From the NCBI RefSeq assembly GCF_000952685.1, contig NZ_JYHV01000015.1, positions 124,001-188,000 on the forward strand: 64,000 nucleotides of DNA, in the 5' to 3' direction. Source of the stretch: Stutzerimonas stutzeri (GTDB taxonomy: Bacteria; Pseudomonadota; Gammaproteobacteria; Pseudomonadales; Pseudomonadaceae). The notes beneath the pieces are model-generated. The model worked only from the letters and a program-made list of their open reading frames with translations. It searched no databases and was not told the origin of the DNA. Position numbers and translations under genes: made by a program. Below are positions 17,717 to 27,029 of this stretch, in pieces (positions within the stretch are counted from its first letter, which is position 1; the number at the start of each line of letters is the position of its first letter).

Positions 17717-17787
17717 CGTCCAGCGGAGGGGACATGAACGGTAATAAATGCCAGGCAGGCTGGACATGGTGTCCAGCGGATCGGACA
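17717..17787. promoter_or_regulatory. Cluster of enhancer-like 18-bp inverted repeats upstream of the tannase-family gene
   Basis: Matches to TGTCCA-N6-TGGACA: 17717-17734 (CGTCCA/GGGACA, 10 of 12), 17749-17766 (TGCCAG/TGGACA, 9 of 12) and 17770-17787 (TGTCCA/CGGACA, 11 of 12). Starts are 32 and 21 bases apart, close to whole helical turns. The same motif occurs at bdhA and at the TRAP operon. The rest of the 524-base gap (17493-18016) holds no gene I can support; the sites are also 230 bases before the antiporter gene. Confidence 0.5.
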
Positions 17788-18016
17788 TCCGACAGGTGGT
17801 GAGTCTGGCGAGCGATAATCCTGTCATCGCGAGTGACGGTTGCCTGCGGGTGCGACGTCTGATGCTACAAAGCGCCGAACGCGGCTTCGTTGGTTTTAGT
17901 CCGATCAGATCTGACGAACGAGGCGGCTATACCCAAACACCTGGCTATACTTTTTCGCATGCGCATCTGTTGCGTGCATCCCGTCTATTACCTTTTACAG
18001 AGAGCCCGCCGGCCCC

Positions 18017-19657
18017 ATGGAAACGCTCTACCTGATATTCCTGCTGTTGCTTGCGGTGGGTGCAAGCCGCGTTCTGGCCAATGTCGTACCGCTACCGCTG
18101 CCGATCCTGCAGATCATCATGGGCAGTGTGCTGGCGCTTCCGCCGTTCGGCATGGGGGTCGAGCTACAACCCGAAATTTTCATGCTGCTGTTCATTCCGC
18201 CGCTGCTGTTCTACGACGGCTGGAAAATTCCCAAGCGCGAGTTCACCGAGCACGGCGCGGAAATGACCGCCATGTCACTGGTGCTCGTGCTGATCATCCT
18301 GGTAGTGGTCGGTTACTTCATTCACTGGCTGTTGCCCGCCATTCCGCTCGGTGCAAGCTTCGCGCTGGCAGCCATTCTGTCGCCGACCGACGCGCTGGCT
18401 GTGATCGCCATTGCCCAGGGCAGACTCCCGCGGCATATGGCGCACCAGCTGGAAGGCGAGGCGATGATGAACGACGCCACCGGCCTGGTTTCCTTCAAGT
18501 TCGCGCTGGCGGCAGCGATTACCGGCTCGTTCTCGATGATCAGCGTGACGGGTGAATTCTTCGTCATCGCCCTCGGCGGGTTGGCCATCGGCGCCGGCTT
18601 GAGCTGGGCGGTCGGTAAGGCCAAGCAGTGGATGACGGCACGCGACCTGTTCGATCCGTCGACCTATGTGGTAATGATCCTGCTGCTGCCGTTCGCCGCG
18701 TTCTTCCTGGCCGAGCATGCCGGGATGTCCGGCATTCTCTCGGCGGTGGCGGCGGGGATGGTACAGAGCCGCATCGACATGCTGCCGGTCAAGACCAGCA
18801 CGCGCATTCTCAACCGCAGCATCTGGGAAATGCTCGATTTCAGCTTCAACGGCCTGGTCTTCCTGCTGTTGGGGCTGCAGTTTCCCCGCATCGTCGAACG
18901 CGTCTGGGAGGCCGCTGGCCACGAGACCTACCGGATGCCGATGCTGATATTCAGCGCGCTGGCCATCATGGCGCTGTTGCTGGTGATCCGCTTCCTGTTC
19001 GTCTTCGCCTATCACTGGGGGGAAGCGCGTGTGCTTCGCCTGCTCGGCAGAACGGTGCAACCCAAGCCGCTTCCCCTGTTTTCCGCGCTGAGCGCAGTGG
19101 CGGGCGTACGTGGGGCGATTACCCTTGCCGGCGTGCTGTCGATCCCGCTGATGATCGGCGATACCCCGTTCCCGGGCCGCGACCTGATGATCTTCCTCGC
19201 CGCGGCGGTGATCATCCTGTCGTTGCTGGTGGGGGCCTTGGGGATTCCTTTTTTTCTCAAGAAGCTGCCCAACAACGACGTCGAACTGCACCGGGAAGAG
19301 CTGAAGAAGGCCCGCCGGACGGCAGCCCAGGCAGCCGTCAGCTGGCTGGAAAACTGGAAGCAGGCCAACCCCGTCGATGACCCTGACCAAGTGCTGCTTC
19401 GTAGCGAAGTGACGGCGCGGGTTACCGAGTCCTACCGCAAGGACATCGAAGCTCTGATGGATCACCACGAGCGAACCAACCAGGCCCGCGAGACGATGGC
19501 ACTGGAGCGCGACATTCGCATGCAGGCCATCGGGGTGCAGCGTAAGGAGCTCTATCGGATGCGCAAACGCTACGTCATTGACGAGCAGATGCTGCAGACG
19601 CTGCTGCGCGAACTGGATTACGAGGAAGCGGCGCTCGGTTCGGGCGAACCGGCCTAG
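18017..19657 (+). CDS. CPA1-family Na+/H+ antiporter
   Basis: This 546-residue inner membrane protein has about twelve hydrophobic segments over residues 1-415 and a charged cytoplasmic C-terminal tail of about 130 residues rich in Arg, Lys and Glu. Family signatures are the SPTDALAV motif (near residue 117) and the GEAMMNDATGLVSFK block with the conserved Asn-Asp pair needed for ion exchange. It resembles YjcE/NhaP-type antiporters that exchange protons for Na+ or K+. The gene stands alone; its stop overlaps by four bases the stop of a converging gene. Confidence 0.9.
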   Translation: METLYLIFLLLLAVGASRVLANVVPLPLPILQIIMGSVLALPPFGMGVELQPEIFMLLFIPPLLFYDGWKIPKREFTEHGAEMTAMSLVLVLIILVVVGYFIHWLLPAIPLGASFALAAILSPTDALAVIAIAQGRLPRHMAHQLEGEAMMNDATGLVSFKFALAAAITGSFSMISVTGEFFVIALGGLAIGAGLSWAVGKAKQWMTARDLFDPSTYVVMILLLPFAAFFLAEHAGMSGILSAVAAGMVQSRIDMLPVKTSTRILNRSIWEMLDFSFNGLVFLLLGLQFPRIVERVWEAAGHETYRMPMLIFSALAIMALLLVIRFLFVFAYHWGEARVLRLLGRTVQPKPLPLFSALSAVAGVRGAITLAGVLSIPLMIGDTPFPGRDLMIFLAAAVIILSLLVGALGIPFFLKKLPNNDVELHREELKKARRTAAQAAVSWLENWKQANPVDDPDQVLLRSEVTARVTESYRKDIEALMDHHERTNQARETMALERDIRMQAIGVQRKELYRMRKRYVIDEQMLQTLLRELDYEEAALGSGEPA

Positions 19658-20070
19658 TGCCCCACCAGGTCCTTATGCGGCTCGGGTTCAAGCACGGCGA
19701 TGGTATGGTCGCTGTGCTTGAACGACACCAATTGGGCTAGCCAGACCTGCAGCACGGATGAGTTGGATGCCCGATTGCGCATGGCGATGGTCAGAATCTC
19801 CCGGGCGATAGTAACCATCGCGCCTTTGCTACCGAGAAAGTGCCAATTGAACCAGCCGTCGCCGTAGGTGAGTGGTGTCTTCTGTCCGGGAGGCAGCGGA
19901 ATGTAGACCTTGACCGACAGGTCGAACAGTACTTCCGGCTTGGAAATGATCAGCAACTTCACGTCCGCCACCTTGCTCAACCAGTAGCGATGATCGAAGC
20001 GACCTCCAGTGAGCTCCGCAGACTGGCTCAGGGCATCGTTGATCAGCGCTCGATTATCGATCAGTTGCAC
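19654..20070 (-). CDS. Uncharacterised 138-residue protein with GTG start
   Basis: I do not recognise this protein. I place its start at GTG 20070 (VQLIDNRALINDALSQ), preceded at good spacing by GCGGAG; the frame extends upstream to 20253 but that part is Arg-rich and does not look like protein. The chain is cytoplasmic in character, with a beta-like centre (VKLLIISKPEVLFDLSVKVY), GDGWFNWHFLGSKG, and a C-terminal helix/strand ending EPEPHKDLVGH. It converges with the antiporter gene, the two stops overlapping. About 215 bases upstream (20071-20285) hold nothing obvious. Confidence 0.5.
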   Translation of the reverse strand: MQLIDNRALINDALSQSAELTGGRFDHRYWLSKVADVKLLIISKPEVLFDLSVKVYIPLPPGQKTPLTYGDGWFNWHFLGSKGAMVTIAREILTIAMRNRASNSSVLQVWLAQLVSFKHSDHTIAVLEPEPHKDLVGH

Positions 20071-20285
20071 GGTGGGGCTCCGCTTGCAGATGGGCGATAC
20101 CGACCTTGGCACCCGCCGCGCTGAACGGGGCAGGGTGAAGAACCGGCTGACTGATGCCGCGAGACGGTACCGAAAGATACGTTTCGCCTGGCATGCCGGG
20201 TTATCGGTAGATCGTCGCTTTTGTTTAGCCCCTCCGAGTCGGTTCCCCATCACAAAAACAATGTGGCCCTTAGCGGTCGGCCGAT

Positions 20286-21089
20286 CTACTCGCGAGCGAC
20301 ATGCACTTTAAAGCCCGATTCGCCGGGCGCGAATTCATCGCGCAGGGTGAGCGCCGGTATCTCGTAGGCACCGGCGTTCTGCTGGCGGAAGGGAATCGGT
20401 GCGGTGCTGAACAGCGTATCGAGCCGCTCGCCGAGGTGATGGCAGACCGTTGCGTAACGGTCTTCGTCCATCCGGCTGGTTCGATAGATGACGAAGGGCG
20501 GCAGAACGTCGAAGCCCGGGTAGTACAGTACCCCGTGTTGTATTGGAAACAGCACATCGTCCATCGGGCCATTGATTCCGCGAGGGCTGTAATGCGACTC
20601 CCACCCGCCCGTGGTGACGACCAGCATGGCGCGCTTGCCTGCGAGCGTGCCCTCACCGTATCGGTTGCCCCAGCGCGCATCGGAATGCTCCCCGACGCCA
20701 TACGCGAAGCCGTACGCATACACGCGATCGACCCAGCCTTTGAGGATGGCGGGCATCGAGAACCACCACAGCGGGAATTGCAGAATCACCGCATCGGCCC
20801 AGCGCAGTTTCTCCTGTTCCGCGGCGATGTCCGCGCGCTGGCTGCCGTTCTCTTACGCCTGCTTGGAACTGAGCGATGGCTCGAAGCGCGCATCGATCGG
20901 ATGCTCCAGATTGTCTTCGGCGTCGACCGAGGTCTTCCACTTCATTGCATAGAGGTCTGAAACCTGGACGTCATGGCCTGCCGCTTCGAGCCGCTTGACC
21001 GAGAAGTCCTTCAGAGAGCCGTTCAGTGATTGGGGTTCAGGGTGGGCGTAAACAAGAAGAATATTCATGGCTGAGCTCCGTTGGTGCAT
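20286..21089 (-). pseudogene. NAD(P)H:quinone oxidoreductase (flavodoxin-fold) with an in-frame stop
   Basis: Two open pieces in the same frame (21089-20853 and 20852-20286) together encode a 267-residue flavodoxin-fold quinone reductase of the NQO1/YwrO type: MNILLVYAHPEPQSLNGSL at the N-terminus, then EQEKLRWADAVILQFPLWWF, SMPAILKGWVDRV and TTGGWESHYSPRG. They are split only by a TAA at 20853-20855 after SLSSKQA, where family members commonly have an aromatic or other sense codon before the ENGSQRADI stretch. No frameshift is needed. Either the gene died recently or the base is a sequencing error. A LysR gene diverges from it, the usual partner. Confidence 0.85.
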
Positions 21090-21175
21090 CAGAAGGGTGA
21101 GCGAGTAGGTGAGTGCCTAGGGTCGCCCGTGCTCGGCTATGTTAAAAATGAATAATTGAAATTCCAGGTATTGCA

Positions 21176-22069
21176 ATGAGTAATCTCCACAGGCTCGACC
21201 TAAATCTGCTACTGACACTCGACGTACTGCTCGCTGAGCACAACGTGACACGCGCGGCGGAGCGTCTGAATCTGGCGCAACCCTCGGTGAGTGTGCATCT
21301 GGCCAAGCTGCGCGAGTTCTTTGGCGATCCGCTGTTGCTGCCCGGCCCGCGGGGCATGAGACCCACCGCGAAAGCGGAGGAGTTGCGCGAGCCGCTACGT
21401 CAGGTACTCGAGGCGCTGAGGCAGGTGGTGTCGCCTTCGGCTCCCTTCGATCCTTCCAGGGCAACTCATACCTGGCGGATCGCAGCCACCGACTACGCCG
21501 AATCGACAATCGTGATGCCGGCGCTCGCAGGGCTGTATTCCCAGGCGCCTGGTGTTCAACTGGCCGTCATTGAAATGGCTCCGCCGCGTATCGCCAAACA
21601 GGCGGAGCAAGGCGCTATCGATCTCGCCTTCCATACCAGTGACGGCTCGCCGCCGGGTTTGCATCGCCGTTTGCTGTTTGCCGAACGCTATGTGCTGGCG
21701 GGGCGAGCAGGGCATCCAGGCCTGCGCAAGCGGCCGTCGATCAGCCAGTTCTGCAAGCTTGCGCATGTCATCGTTTCGCCGGATGGCGGTGGCTTTCGTG
21801 GTGTGACCGACGAGGTGTTGCAGGCTGCCGGTCTGTCGCGCCGCGTGGCGCTTTCGGTTCCGCATTTTCTGTTCGTGATGGCGGCGCTGGCGAGTACCGA
21901 TCTGGTCGCCATGCTGCCGTGGCGACTGGTACGCGACAACGCGGCGCTGCGGTTCGTTGAACCGCCGGTTGAGGTGCCGGGGTATGAAATGGCGATGCTG
22001 TGGCACGAACGTTCCCACCGCGACCCGGCGCACCAGTGGCTGCGCGAGCATATCGCCCGTTCAGTGTGA
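21176..22069 (+). CDS. LysR-family regulator divergent from the quinone reductase
   Basis: This 297-residue LysR protein has the NodD/Nac-like start LHRLDLNLLLTLDVLLAEHNVTRAAERL with helix-turn-helix AQPSVSVHLAKLREFFGDPLLL, and a binding domain of the subgroup with TWRIAATDYAESTIVMPAL. It is separated by 86 bases from the divergent quinone reductase pseudogene, so that gene was probably its target. With the target broken, its remaining role is unclear. Confidence 0.87.
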   Translation: MSNLHRLDLNLLLTLDVLLAEHNVTRAAERLNLAQPSVSVHLAKLREFFGDPLLLPGPRGMRPTAKAEELREPLRQVLEALRQVVSPSAPFDPSRATHTWRIAATDYAESTIVMPALAGLYSQAPGVQLAVIEMAPPRIAKQAEQGAIDLAFHTSDGSPPGLHRRLLFAERYVLAGRAGHPGLRKRPSISQFCKLAHVIVSPDGGGFRGVTDEVLQAAGLSRRVALSVPHFLFVMAALASTDLVAMLPWRLVRDNAALRFVEPPVEVPGYEMAMLWHERSHRDPAHQWLREHIARSV

Positions 22070-22129
22070 GTCGGCAAACCATCAACTGGCGAAACCGCGC
22101 AGCTACGCGCAAGCACTCCTGCTGGAATG

Positions 22130-22166
22130 AAAACGCCGTTCGATGAGGCGAGCTCATCGAACGGCG
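22130..22166 (-). terminator. Strong intrinsic terminator downstream of the alpha/beta hydrolase gene
   Basis: A perfect 14-bp stem (arms 22134-22147 and 22153-22166, CGCCGTTCGATGAG and its complement) with a 5-base loop is followed on the minus strand by TTTTC. It ends the hydrolase transcript and probably also the converging LysR gene. Confidence 0.85.
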
Positions 22167-22182
22167 CACGAGGCCAGGCTGG

Positions 22183-22980
22183 TTACTTGGTCGTAGCTTC
22201 GGCGGCTTCGGCAATCAGGGCCGCCACTTCGTCTGGATGCGAAGTCATCACGACGTGGGATGCGCCGGGAATGTTCACCGTTTTCTTCGACCCGGCACGG
22301 TCGGCCATGAACTTCAGCGCTGCTTCAGGAATGTTCTTGTCACCCGTGCCGTAAACGAACCAGGACGGCACGTAGTCCCAGGCGACCTGCTGGCTCTCCT
22401 CGTTGAGCGCCGCGGCGGTGATCGGGCGCTGGGTCGCCGCCATGAGTGCCGCCTCGGCCGGTGCGACGTCCGCGGCGAACTGCTCGGCGAACTTGTCTTG
22501 CTGGATGTACAGGTCCTGGTTGCCATCGCTCAGTTGCACCGGTGCCGCAAGCGTCGGGCCCAGGGTGCCGCCGGGAAACTTACCTGCCAGCGTGGCAGCG
22601 CTTTCGCCAGTTGCCGGTGCGAACGCAGCGACGTAGACCAGCGCCTTAACCTTGCTGCTGCCCTTCACTGCGTTGGTGATGACGCTACCGCCGTAGGAGT
22701 GGCCGACCAATACGATGGGCCCGGATGTGTGCTCGATGATGTTCGATACGTACTTCGCATCGTTCGCCACCCCACGGAGCGGGTTGGCTGCGGCGACCAC
22801 AGGGTAGCCCTGGTCGATCAGCCGAGCGGCTACGCCGTTCCAGCTCGCGGATTCGGCAAAGGCGCCATGCACCAGAATCACGGTGGGTTTGTCGGCGGCG
22901 AAGCCGATGGCACTGCCCAGCGTGGAGACGGCGAAAAGAGCGGAGGCTATGGTTTTGCGGGTTTTGGATGCGGTGGTCAT
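22183..22980 (-). CDS. Exported alpha/beta hydrolase
   Basis: This 265-residue protein carries a signal peptide (TIASALFAVSTLGSAIGFA-ADKP) and an alpha/beta hydrolase fold: oxyanion region VILVHGAFAES, nucleophile S95 in GHSYGGS, and C-terminal TGDKNIP and GASHVVMTSHP supplying probable Asp and His. It belongs to the group of small salicylate-esterase/EstC-like hydrolases that is common in pseudomonads and often annotated without a substrate. It is divergent from an AraC-type regulator gene at 23188, which may control it. Likely periplasmic. Confidence 0.83.
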   Translation of the reverse strand: MTTASKTRKTIASALFAVSTLGSAIGFAADKPTVILVHGAFAESASWNGVAARLIDQGYPVVAAANPLRGVANDAKYVSNIIEHTSGPIVLVGHSYGGSVITNAVKGSSKVKALVYVAAFAPATGESAATLAGKFPGGTLGPTLAAPVQLSDGNQDLYIQQDKFAEQFAADVAPAEAALMAATQRPITAAALNEESQQVAWDYVPSWFVYGTGDKNIPEAALKFMADRAGSKKTVNIPGASHVVMTSHPDEVAALIAEAAEATTK

Positions 22981-23187
22981 GACGTTGATCTACCTTGTCG
23001 ATGAGATGATTCGGGGTCGCGTGTCGGTCGCTGGTTGCATTCAGCGGACCAGAGCACCAACACTGGAAATGGCTCAGGACTTCGTGAGCGGCATGCGTCA
23101 GGTGCAGGGACATAATGCGCAGGCGGAACGTTGCTTTGGGTTCAAATCGTCGACAATATGCAACTGATCGTCTAATCGAGGCTTGTC

Positions 23188-24012
23188 ATGGATCGTCTAT
23201 CTAGCCTGCTCACTCACTTCGGCATGAGTGCAGGGCTCTATCACAGCGGGGAATTGTGCGGTGTAGCGGCTTTCGAAACGGCCGATCAGGTGGGCTACAT
23301 CCACGTTTTGCGCGAGGGCAGCATGACCCTTCGCCTGGAGGACAACAGCGAGGTCAAGCTGACCGAGCCAACCGTCATGGTATTTCCACGACCCTATCGT
23401 CACCGGATGATTGCCAGTGAATCCGAACATGCACGACTGGTCTGCGCGACGTTGCGCTTCAGTGGCGGGGTGAACAATCCGCTGGCAGCCGCATTGCCCG
23501 ACGTACTGCTGCTGCCGGTTGCCGAAGCGCCGATTCTCGATGGCGCGCTGAACTGGCTTTTCGAGGAGGCGCTTGCCAGTTATTGCGGCCGGGAGGCAGT
23601 GATGGGGCGGCTTTTCGAGCTGCTGATCGTGCAGATGCTGCGCCACCTGATGGCCAGTCAGACCATGACCTCAGGGATGATGGCCGGTCTTGCGGACCTG
23701 CGTCTGGCACGCGCGATGACGCTGATGCACGCCGAACCCGAGCGTGCCTGGTCAGTGGCTGAATTGGCGGCGGAGTCGAACATGTCCAGGGCCAGCTTTG
23801 CCGCCAGTTTCCGCGCGGTGGTCGGACAGACGCCGGCCGATTACCTCACCAGCTGGCGTATCAGCTTGGCGCAGAAGCGCTTGCGCGAGGGACGACCGAT
23901 CGCATTGATCGCCGACGAGGTCGGCTACGAGAGCCCGTCGGCGCTGGCCCGTGCCTTCCGCCGGAAGACCGGTGCCAGTCCGCGGGAATGGCAGGCCGCA
24001 GCGAGTGCGTGA
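23188..24012 (+). CDS. AraC-family regulator with cupin-type sensor domain
   Basis: This 274-residue protein has an N-terminal cupin-like domain (SLLTHFGMSAGLYHSGELCGVAAF, pattern of the AraC_binding_6 group) and a C-terminal pair of AraC helix-turn-helices (WSVAELAAESNMSRASFAASFRA and ALIADEVGYESPSALARAFRR). It is divergent from the exported hydrolase gene with a 207-base shared region and probably controls it. Effector unknown. Confidence 0.87.
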   Translation: MDRLSSLLTHFGMSAGLYHSGELCGVAAFETADQVGYIHVLREGSMTLRLEDNSEVKLTEPTVMVFPRPYRHRMIASESEHARLVCATLRFSGGVNNPLAAALPDVLLLPVAEAPILDGALNWLFEEALASYCGREAVMGRLFELLIVQMLRHLMASQTMTSGMMAGLADLRLARAMTLMHAEPERAWSVAELAAESNMSRASFAASFRAVVGQTPADYLTSWRISLAQKRLREGRPIALIADEVGYESPSALARAFRRKTGASPREWQAAASA

Positions 24013-24094
24013 AAGCGCGTCCTATCGCTCGGTGATTAGACATGTTGACGATAATCTTGGCTGGGCGGCGCCCGCCACTTAGGGGGGATTGGAG

Positions 24095-24421
24095 ATGGAA
24101 CGGCTTTTCGTATACGGCTCGCTGGCACCCGGACGGCCGAACGAACACGTCCTGGCCGGCGTGCCCGGCTCCTGGGAAGCGGCGAGCGTGACGGGCACGT
24201 TGCGTGAAGAGGGTTGGGGCGCCGCGATGGGGTTCCCCGGGCTCGACCTGGGGGAGCAGGGCGACACCATCGACGGCCTGGTTTTCAGCTCCGATCAGCT
24301 GTCTGACCACTGGGCAAGACTCGACGCCTTCGAAGGTGACGCCTACATGCGCACACCGACCGTCGTGCAGCTGGCCAGCGGCCAGACAGTCGAGGCATAT
24401 GTCTACGCGCTTCGGAAGTGA
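24095..24421 (+). CDS. Gamma-glutamylcyclotransferase/AIG2-like protein
   Basis: This 108-residue protein has the fold signature RLFVYGSLAPGRPNEHVL at its N-terminus and the internal DAFEGDAYMRTPTVV block in which an acidic residue acts in catalysis in true cyclotransferases. Such proteins act on gamma-glutamyl or gamma-glutamylamine compounds; the substrate of this branch is not known. I use ATG 24095, preceded by AGGGGGG, instead of the upstream TTG. It lies 82 bases after the AraC gene and converges with a DMT exporter. Confidence 0.82.
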   Translation: MERLFVYGSLAPGRPNEHVLAGVPGSWEAASVTGTLREEGWGAAMGFPGLDLGEQGDTIDGLVFSSDQLSDHWARLDAFEGDAYMRTPTVVQLASGQTVEAYVYALRK

Positions 24422-24448
24422 ACGCCCGAGGTTAGCCGCATGCGCGGC

Positions 24449-25363
24449 CTACCGCCTCCATACCGACGCGATCCAGCCATAGCCACTGACCAGTACGATC
24501 CCGCTCAGCACCAGAATCGCCCCGGCAATGAAGCTGGGCTCTACCGGCTCGGCCAGCAGCCATGCACCGAGCACAACGCCCAGCAATGGCGTGAGAAAGG
24601 ACAACACACCAAGCCGCGACGCGAGATAGCGGCGCAGCAAGGCAAACCAGAGTAGAAAGCTGGCAAAGGAGACGATCAGCGACTGGAAGCCCAGGCTCAG
24701 CCAAACCAGCGGAGTTGGATTGAAAGTGGTGTGACCGATCAGAGCGGCGATAGGAAGCAGCAGTACGAAACCCATCAGCAGCTGATACAGGAGCGTCTGG
24801 GTTGCTGGCAGTGAAGAGAGCCGAGAGGCGCGGATCAGCACGGTGGTTGCGCCCCAGGCCGCGCCGGCCAGCAGGGCAAGAAAGTCGCCCCACAGCACGC
24901 TGGTTAACCCGGCCTCAGCGTCGGCGCCGCGTAGGAAGGCCACAGCGATTCCGACGAAGGCCAGCCCTACGCCAACCCACTGCAGCGGGGCGAGGCGCTC
25001 GTTCGGCAGCTTCCAGTGCAGGCCGAGGGCCGCGAACACCGGCGCGGTGTAGACGAATACCACGACATGTCCGGCAGAGGTGTGCCGCACGGCCTCGCCA
25101 ACCAGCAGGAACTCTAGAGCAAAGCAGATACCGGCCAGACACCCTGGCTTCCACATGCCCTGCGCGACGGTCAGTCGTTCACGACGCCAGAGCATCAATG
25201 TCGCGACCAGCAGTGCTCCGATGCCCGAACGCAGGGCGATCTGCAACACAGGGGAGAAATCCGCTGCGGTCGCCTTCAGCGCGATCTGTTGCGCGCTCCA
25301 AATCAGGCAGAGCAGCAGCATCAGACCAACGGCCATCGCATCCAAAGGTTTACGGGAGTCCAT
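24449..25363 (-). CDS. EamA/DMT-family transporter
   Basis: This 304-residue inner membrane protein has ten predicted helices as two EamA repeats (about 10-140 and 150-300), with repeat signatures such as LQIALRSGIGALLVATLML and the C-terminal LGVVLGAWLLAEPVEPSFIAGAILVL. These carriers export amino acids or other metabolites. No regulator is paired with it. The ATG at 25363 is supported by the Asp-Ser-Arg-Lys start before the first helix. Substrate unknown. Confidence 0.87.
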   Translation of the reverse strand: MDSRKPLDAMAVGLMLLLCLIWSAQQIALKATAADFSPVLQIALRSGIGALLVATLMLWRRERLTVAQGMWKPGCLAGICFALEFLLVGEAVRHTSAGHVVVFVYTAPVFAALGLHWKLPNERLAPLQWVGVGLAFVGIAVAFLRGADAEAGLTSVLWGDFLALLAGAAWGATTVLIRASRLSSLPATQTLLYQLLMGFVLLLPIAALIGHTTFNPTPLVWLSLGFQSLIVSFASFLLWFALLRRYLASRLGVLSFLTPLLGVVLGAWLLAEPVEPSFIAGAILVLSGIVLVSGYGWIASVWRR

Positions 25364-25512
25364 TGATTCGTCTCGGCAGGGCGTAAGGCTGGGTGGTCAT
25401 TGGAGGCGAGCCGTCCTCCGACTCGAATCGACCCTTGCTCGCATGTCATATACCGGACTAGGCGCGACTATTCTGCGCGCCGCCCCAGCCTGGCATCGGA
25501 CTGCGAACGCGG

Positions 25513-25938
25513 TCATTTGGCGAACAGCTGGCTCATATCCTTGAATGCCTTGAATTCCAGTGCATTGCCGCAGGGATCGAAGAGGAACATGGTGGCTTGC
25601 TCGCCGACCTGGCCCTGGAAGCGCACATAAGGCTCGATGACGAACTGCGTGCCCAAAGAGCGTAGGCGCTCGGCCAAGGCTTCCCACTCCAGCCAGCTCA
25701 GCACGATGCCGAAGTGCGGCACCGGCACGTCGTGGCCATCTACCGCGTTGGTGTGCGCGGCATCCTGGGACTGGGTCTTCGGGTGTTCATGGATCACCAG
25801 TTGATGCCCGTAGAAGTCGAAGTCGACCCAATGCTCGGACGAGCGCCCTTCGGCAAGACCGAATACTTCTCCGTAGAAATGGCGGGCCGCTGGCAAGTCG
25901 TAAACGGGGATCGCAAGGTGAAAGGGAGAGAGGCTCAT
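25513..25938 (-). CDS. VOC/glyoxalase-family protein
   Basis: This 141-residue protein has the paired beta-alpha-beta-beta-beta units of the vicinal oxygen chelate fold: [23 protein letters not shown] at the start and [19 protein letters not shown] and [15 protein letters not shown] in the second half. Candidate metal ligands are H8, the H in PHFGIV and E in ALEFK. The frame extends far upstream, but ATG 25938 with AAGGAAG eight bases before it gives the family N-terminus. It is divergent from a LysR gene and may be its target. Reaction unknown. Confidence 0.85.
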   Translation of the reverse strand: MSLSPFHLAIPVYDLPAARHFYGEVFGLAEGRSSEHWVDFDFYGHQLVIHEHPKTQSQDAAHTNAVDGHDVPVPHFGIVLSWLEWEALAERLRSLGTQFVIEPYVRFQGQVGEQATMFLFDPCGNALEFKAFKDMSQLFAK

Positions 25939-26056
25939 CGGGACTTCCTTTTTTTTTTGTGGGAACGACAGCATCCATTCTGGTCTATTTGTCGCACCCG
26001 CCAACAACGGATATGTTTTGATCCGAGCCTCAAAAAAATCGATCGGAACGGTGCCC

Positions 26057-26944
26057 ATGATTCGCGAGATAAAAACCTTCCTGGCGATCGCTCGGTGCGG
26101 CAGCTTCGCGGCGGCAGGCAACCAGATCGGTCTGACACAATCGGCCGTTAGCGCCCAGATCAAAAATCTCGAAGAGAGCTTAGGCCTGCGTTTGTTCGAT
26201 CGAACCGGGCGTTCGGCGCATCTCAATGCCGCCGGGTTGCGCGCGTTGCCGCTGGCCGAGCAGGTTCTTGAGACGTTCGCACAGATGGGCCAGCCCGAGT
26301 CGCTGACTGAATACCGTGGCGAGCTGCGTATCGGCGCGATCGCCACGGTGCAGACCGGGTTGCTGCCGCCGGTTTTGTTGCGTTTGCGGCGTGAGGCCCC
26401 AGGCGTTGCGCCCAAACTCGTCCCTGGTGTTTCGCTGAACCTGCTGTCACAGGTCGATGCGGGCGATATCGACCTGGCGGTGATGATCCGCCCCCCGTTT
26501 GCGTTGCCCAAGGAACTGCATGTCGAGCTGATCCAGCAGGAGCCGTTCGTTTTGATCGCGCCCCTGGAAACCGAAGGCGACGACCCGTTCCAGTTGCTCG
26601 CCGATCATCCCTTGGTGCGTTACGACCGCAGTTCGTTCGGTGGCCGACAGGTCAGTCATTTCCTGCGCAAACACCGATTGGAGGTTCGCCCGGGGCTCGA
26701 ACTCGACGAGCTCGACGCAATCGTCAAAATGGTAGAAAGCGGACTGGGCGTGGCGCTGGTGCCCAAAGCCGGACTCTGGTTGGAGCGTGAACCGACGGTT
26801 CGCATATTGCCGCTCGGCAGTGCCACCTTCTATCGCGAACTAATGCTGGTCAGCCGCCACAGCGCGCAGCAGTTGCCGCTGCATCAGTTGTTTCGACGAT
26901 GCCTGCGAAGCGAACTGGGTGGCGGGGAAGAGCACACTGGCTGA
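26057..26944 (+). CDS. LysR-family transcriptional regulator
   Basis: This 295-residue LysR protein starts [20 protein letters not shown] with the helix-turn-helix [18 protein letters not shown], and has a standard effector domain ending with a Cys-Leu-Arg tail. ATG 26057 was chosen since the 13 codons before it are outside the family alignment. It is divergent from the VOC gene with a 118-base shared gap. Confidence 0.87.
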   Translation: MIREIKTFLAIARCGSFAAAGNQIGLTQSAVSAQIKNLEESLGLRLFDRTGRSAHLNAAGLRALPLAEQVLETFAQMGQPESLTEYRGELRIGAIATVQTGLLPPVLLRLRREAPGVAPKLVPGVSLNLLSQVDAGDIDLAVMIRPPFALPKELHVELIQQEPFVLIAPLETEGDDPFQLLADHPLVRYDRSSFGGRQVSHFLRKHRLEVRPGLELDELDAIVKMVESGLGVALVPKAGLWLEREPTVRILPLGSATFYRELMLVSRHSAQQLPLHQLFRRCLRSELGGGEEHTG

Positions 26945-27029
26945 GCGCCCGCACGAATGTTCCAGACATGAGTTTGACTCCGTACTAGGATCACCCATCG
27001 CACGTTGATACTTCTGCCCCGAGTGCTCG

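Noticed and set aside
20045-20061. Single PcaR-like core (CGATTATCG) near 20050
   Set aside because: It lies inside the coding start of the 138-residue protein, is unpaired, and no aromatic gene is near.
24047-24060. GACGATAATCTTGG, a partial PcaR-like core before the cyclotransferase-like gene
   Set aside because: Only half of the palindrome is present, with no second box at 19 bases.
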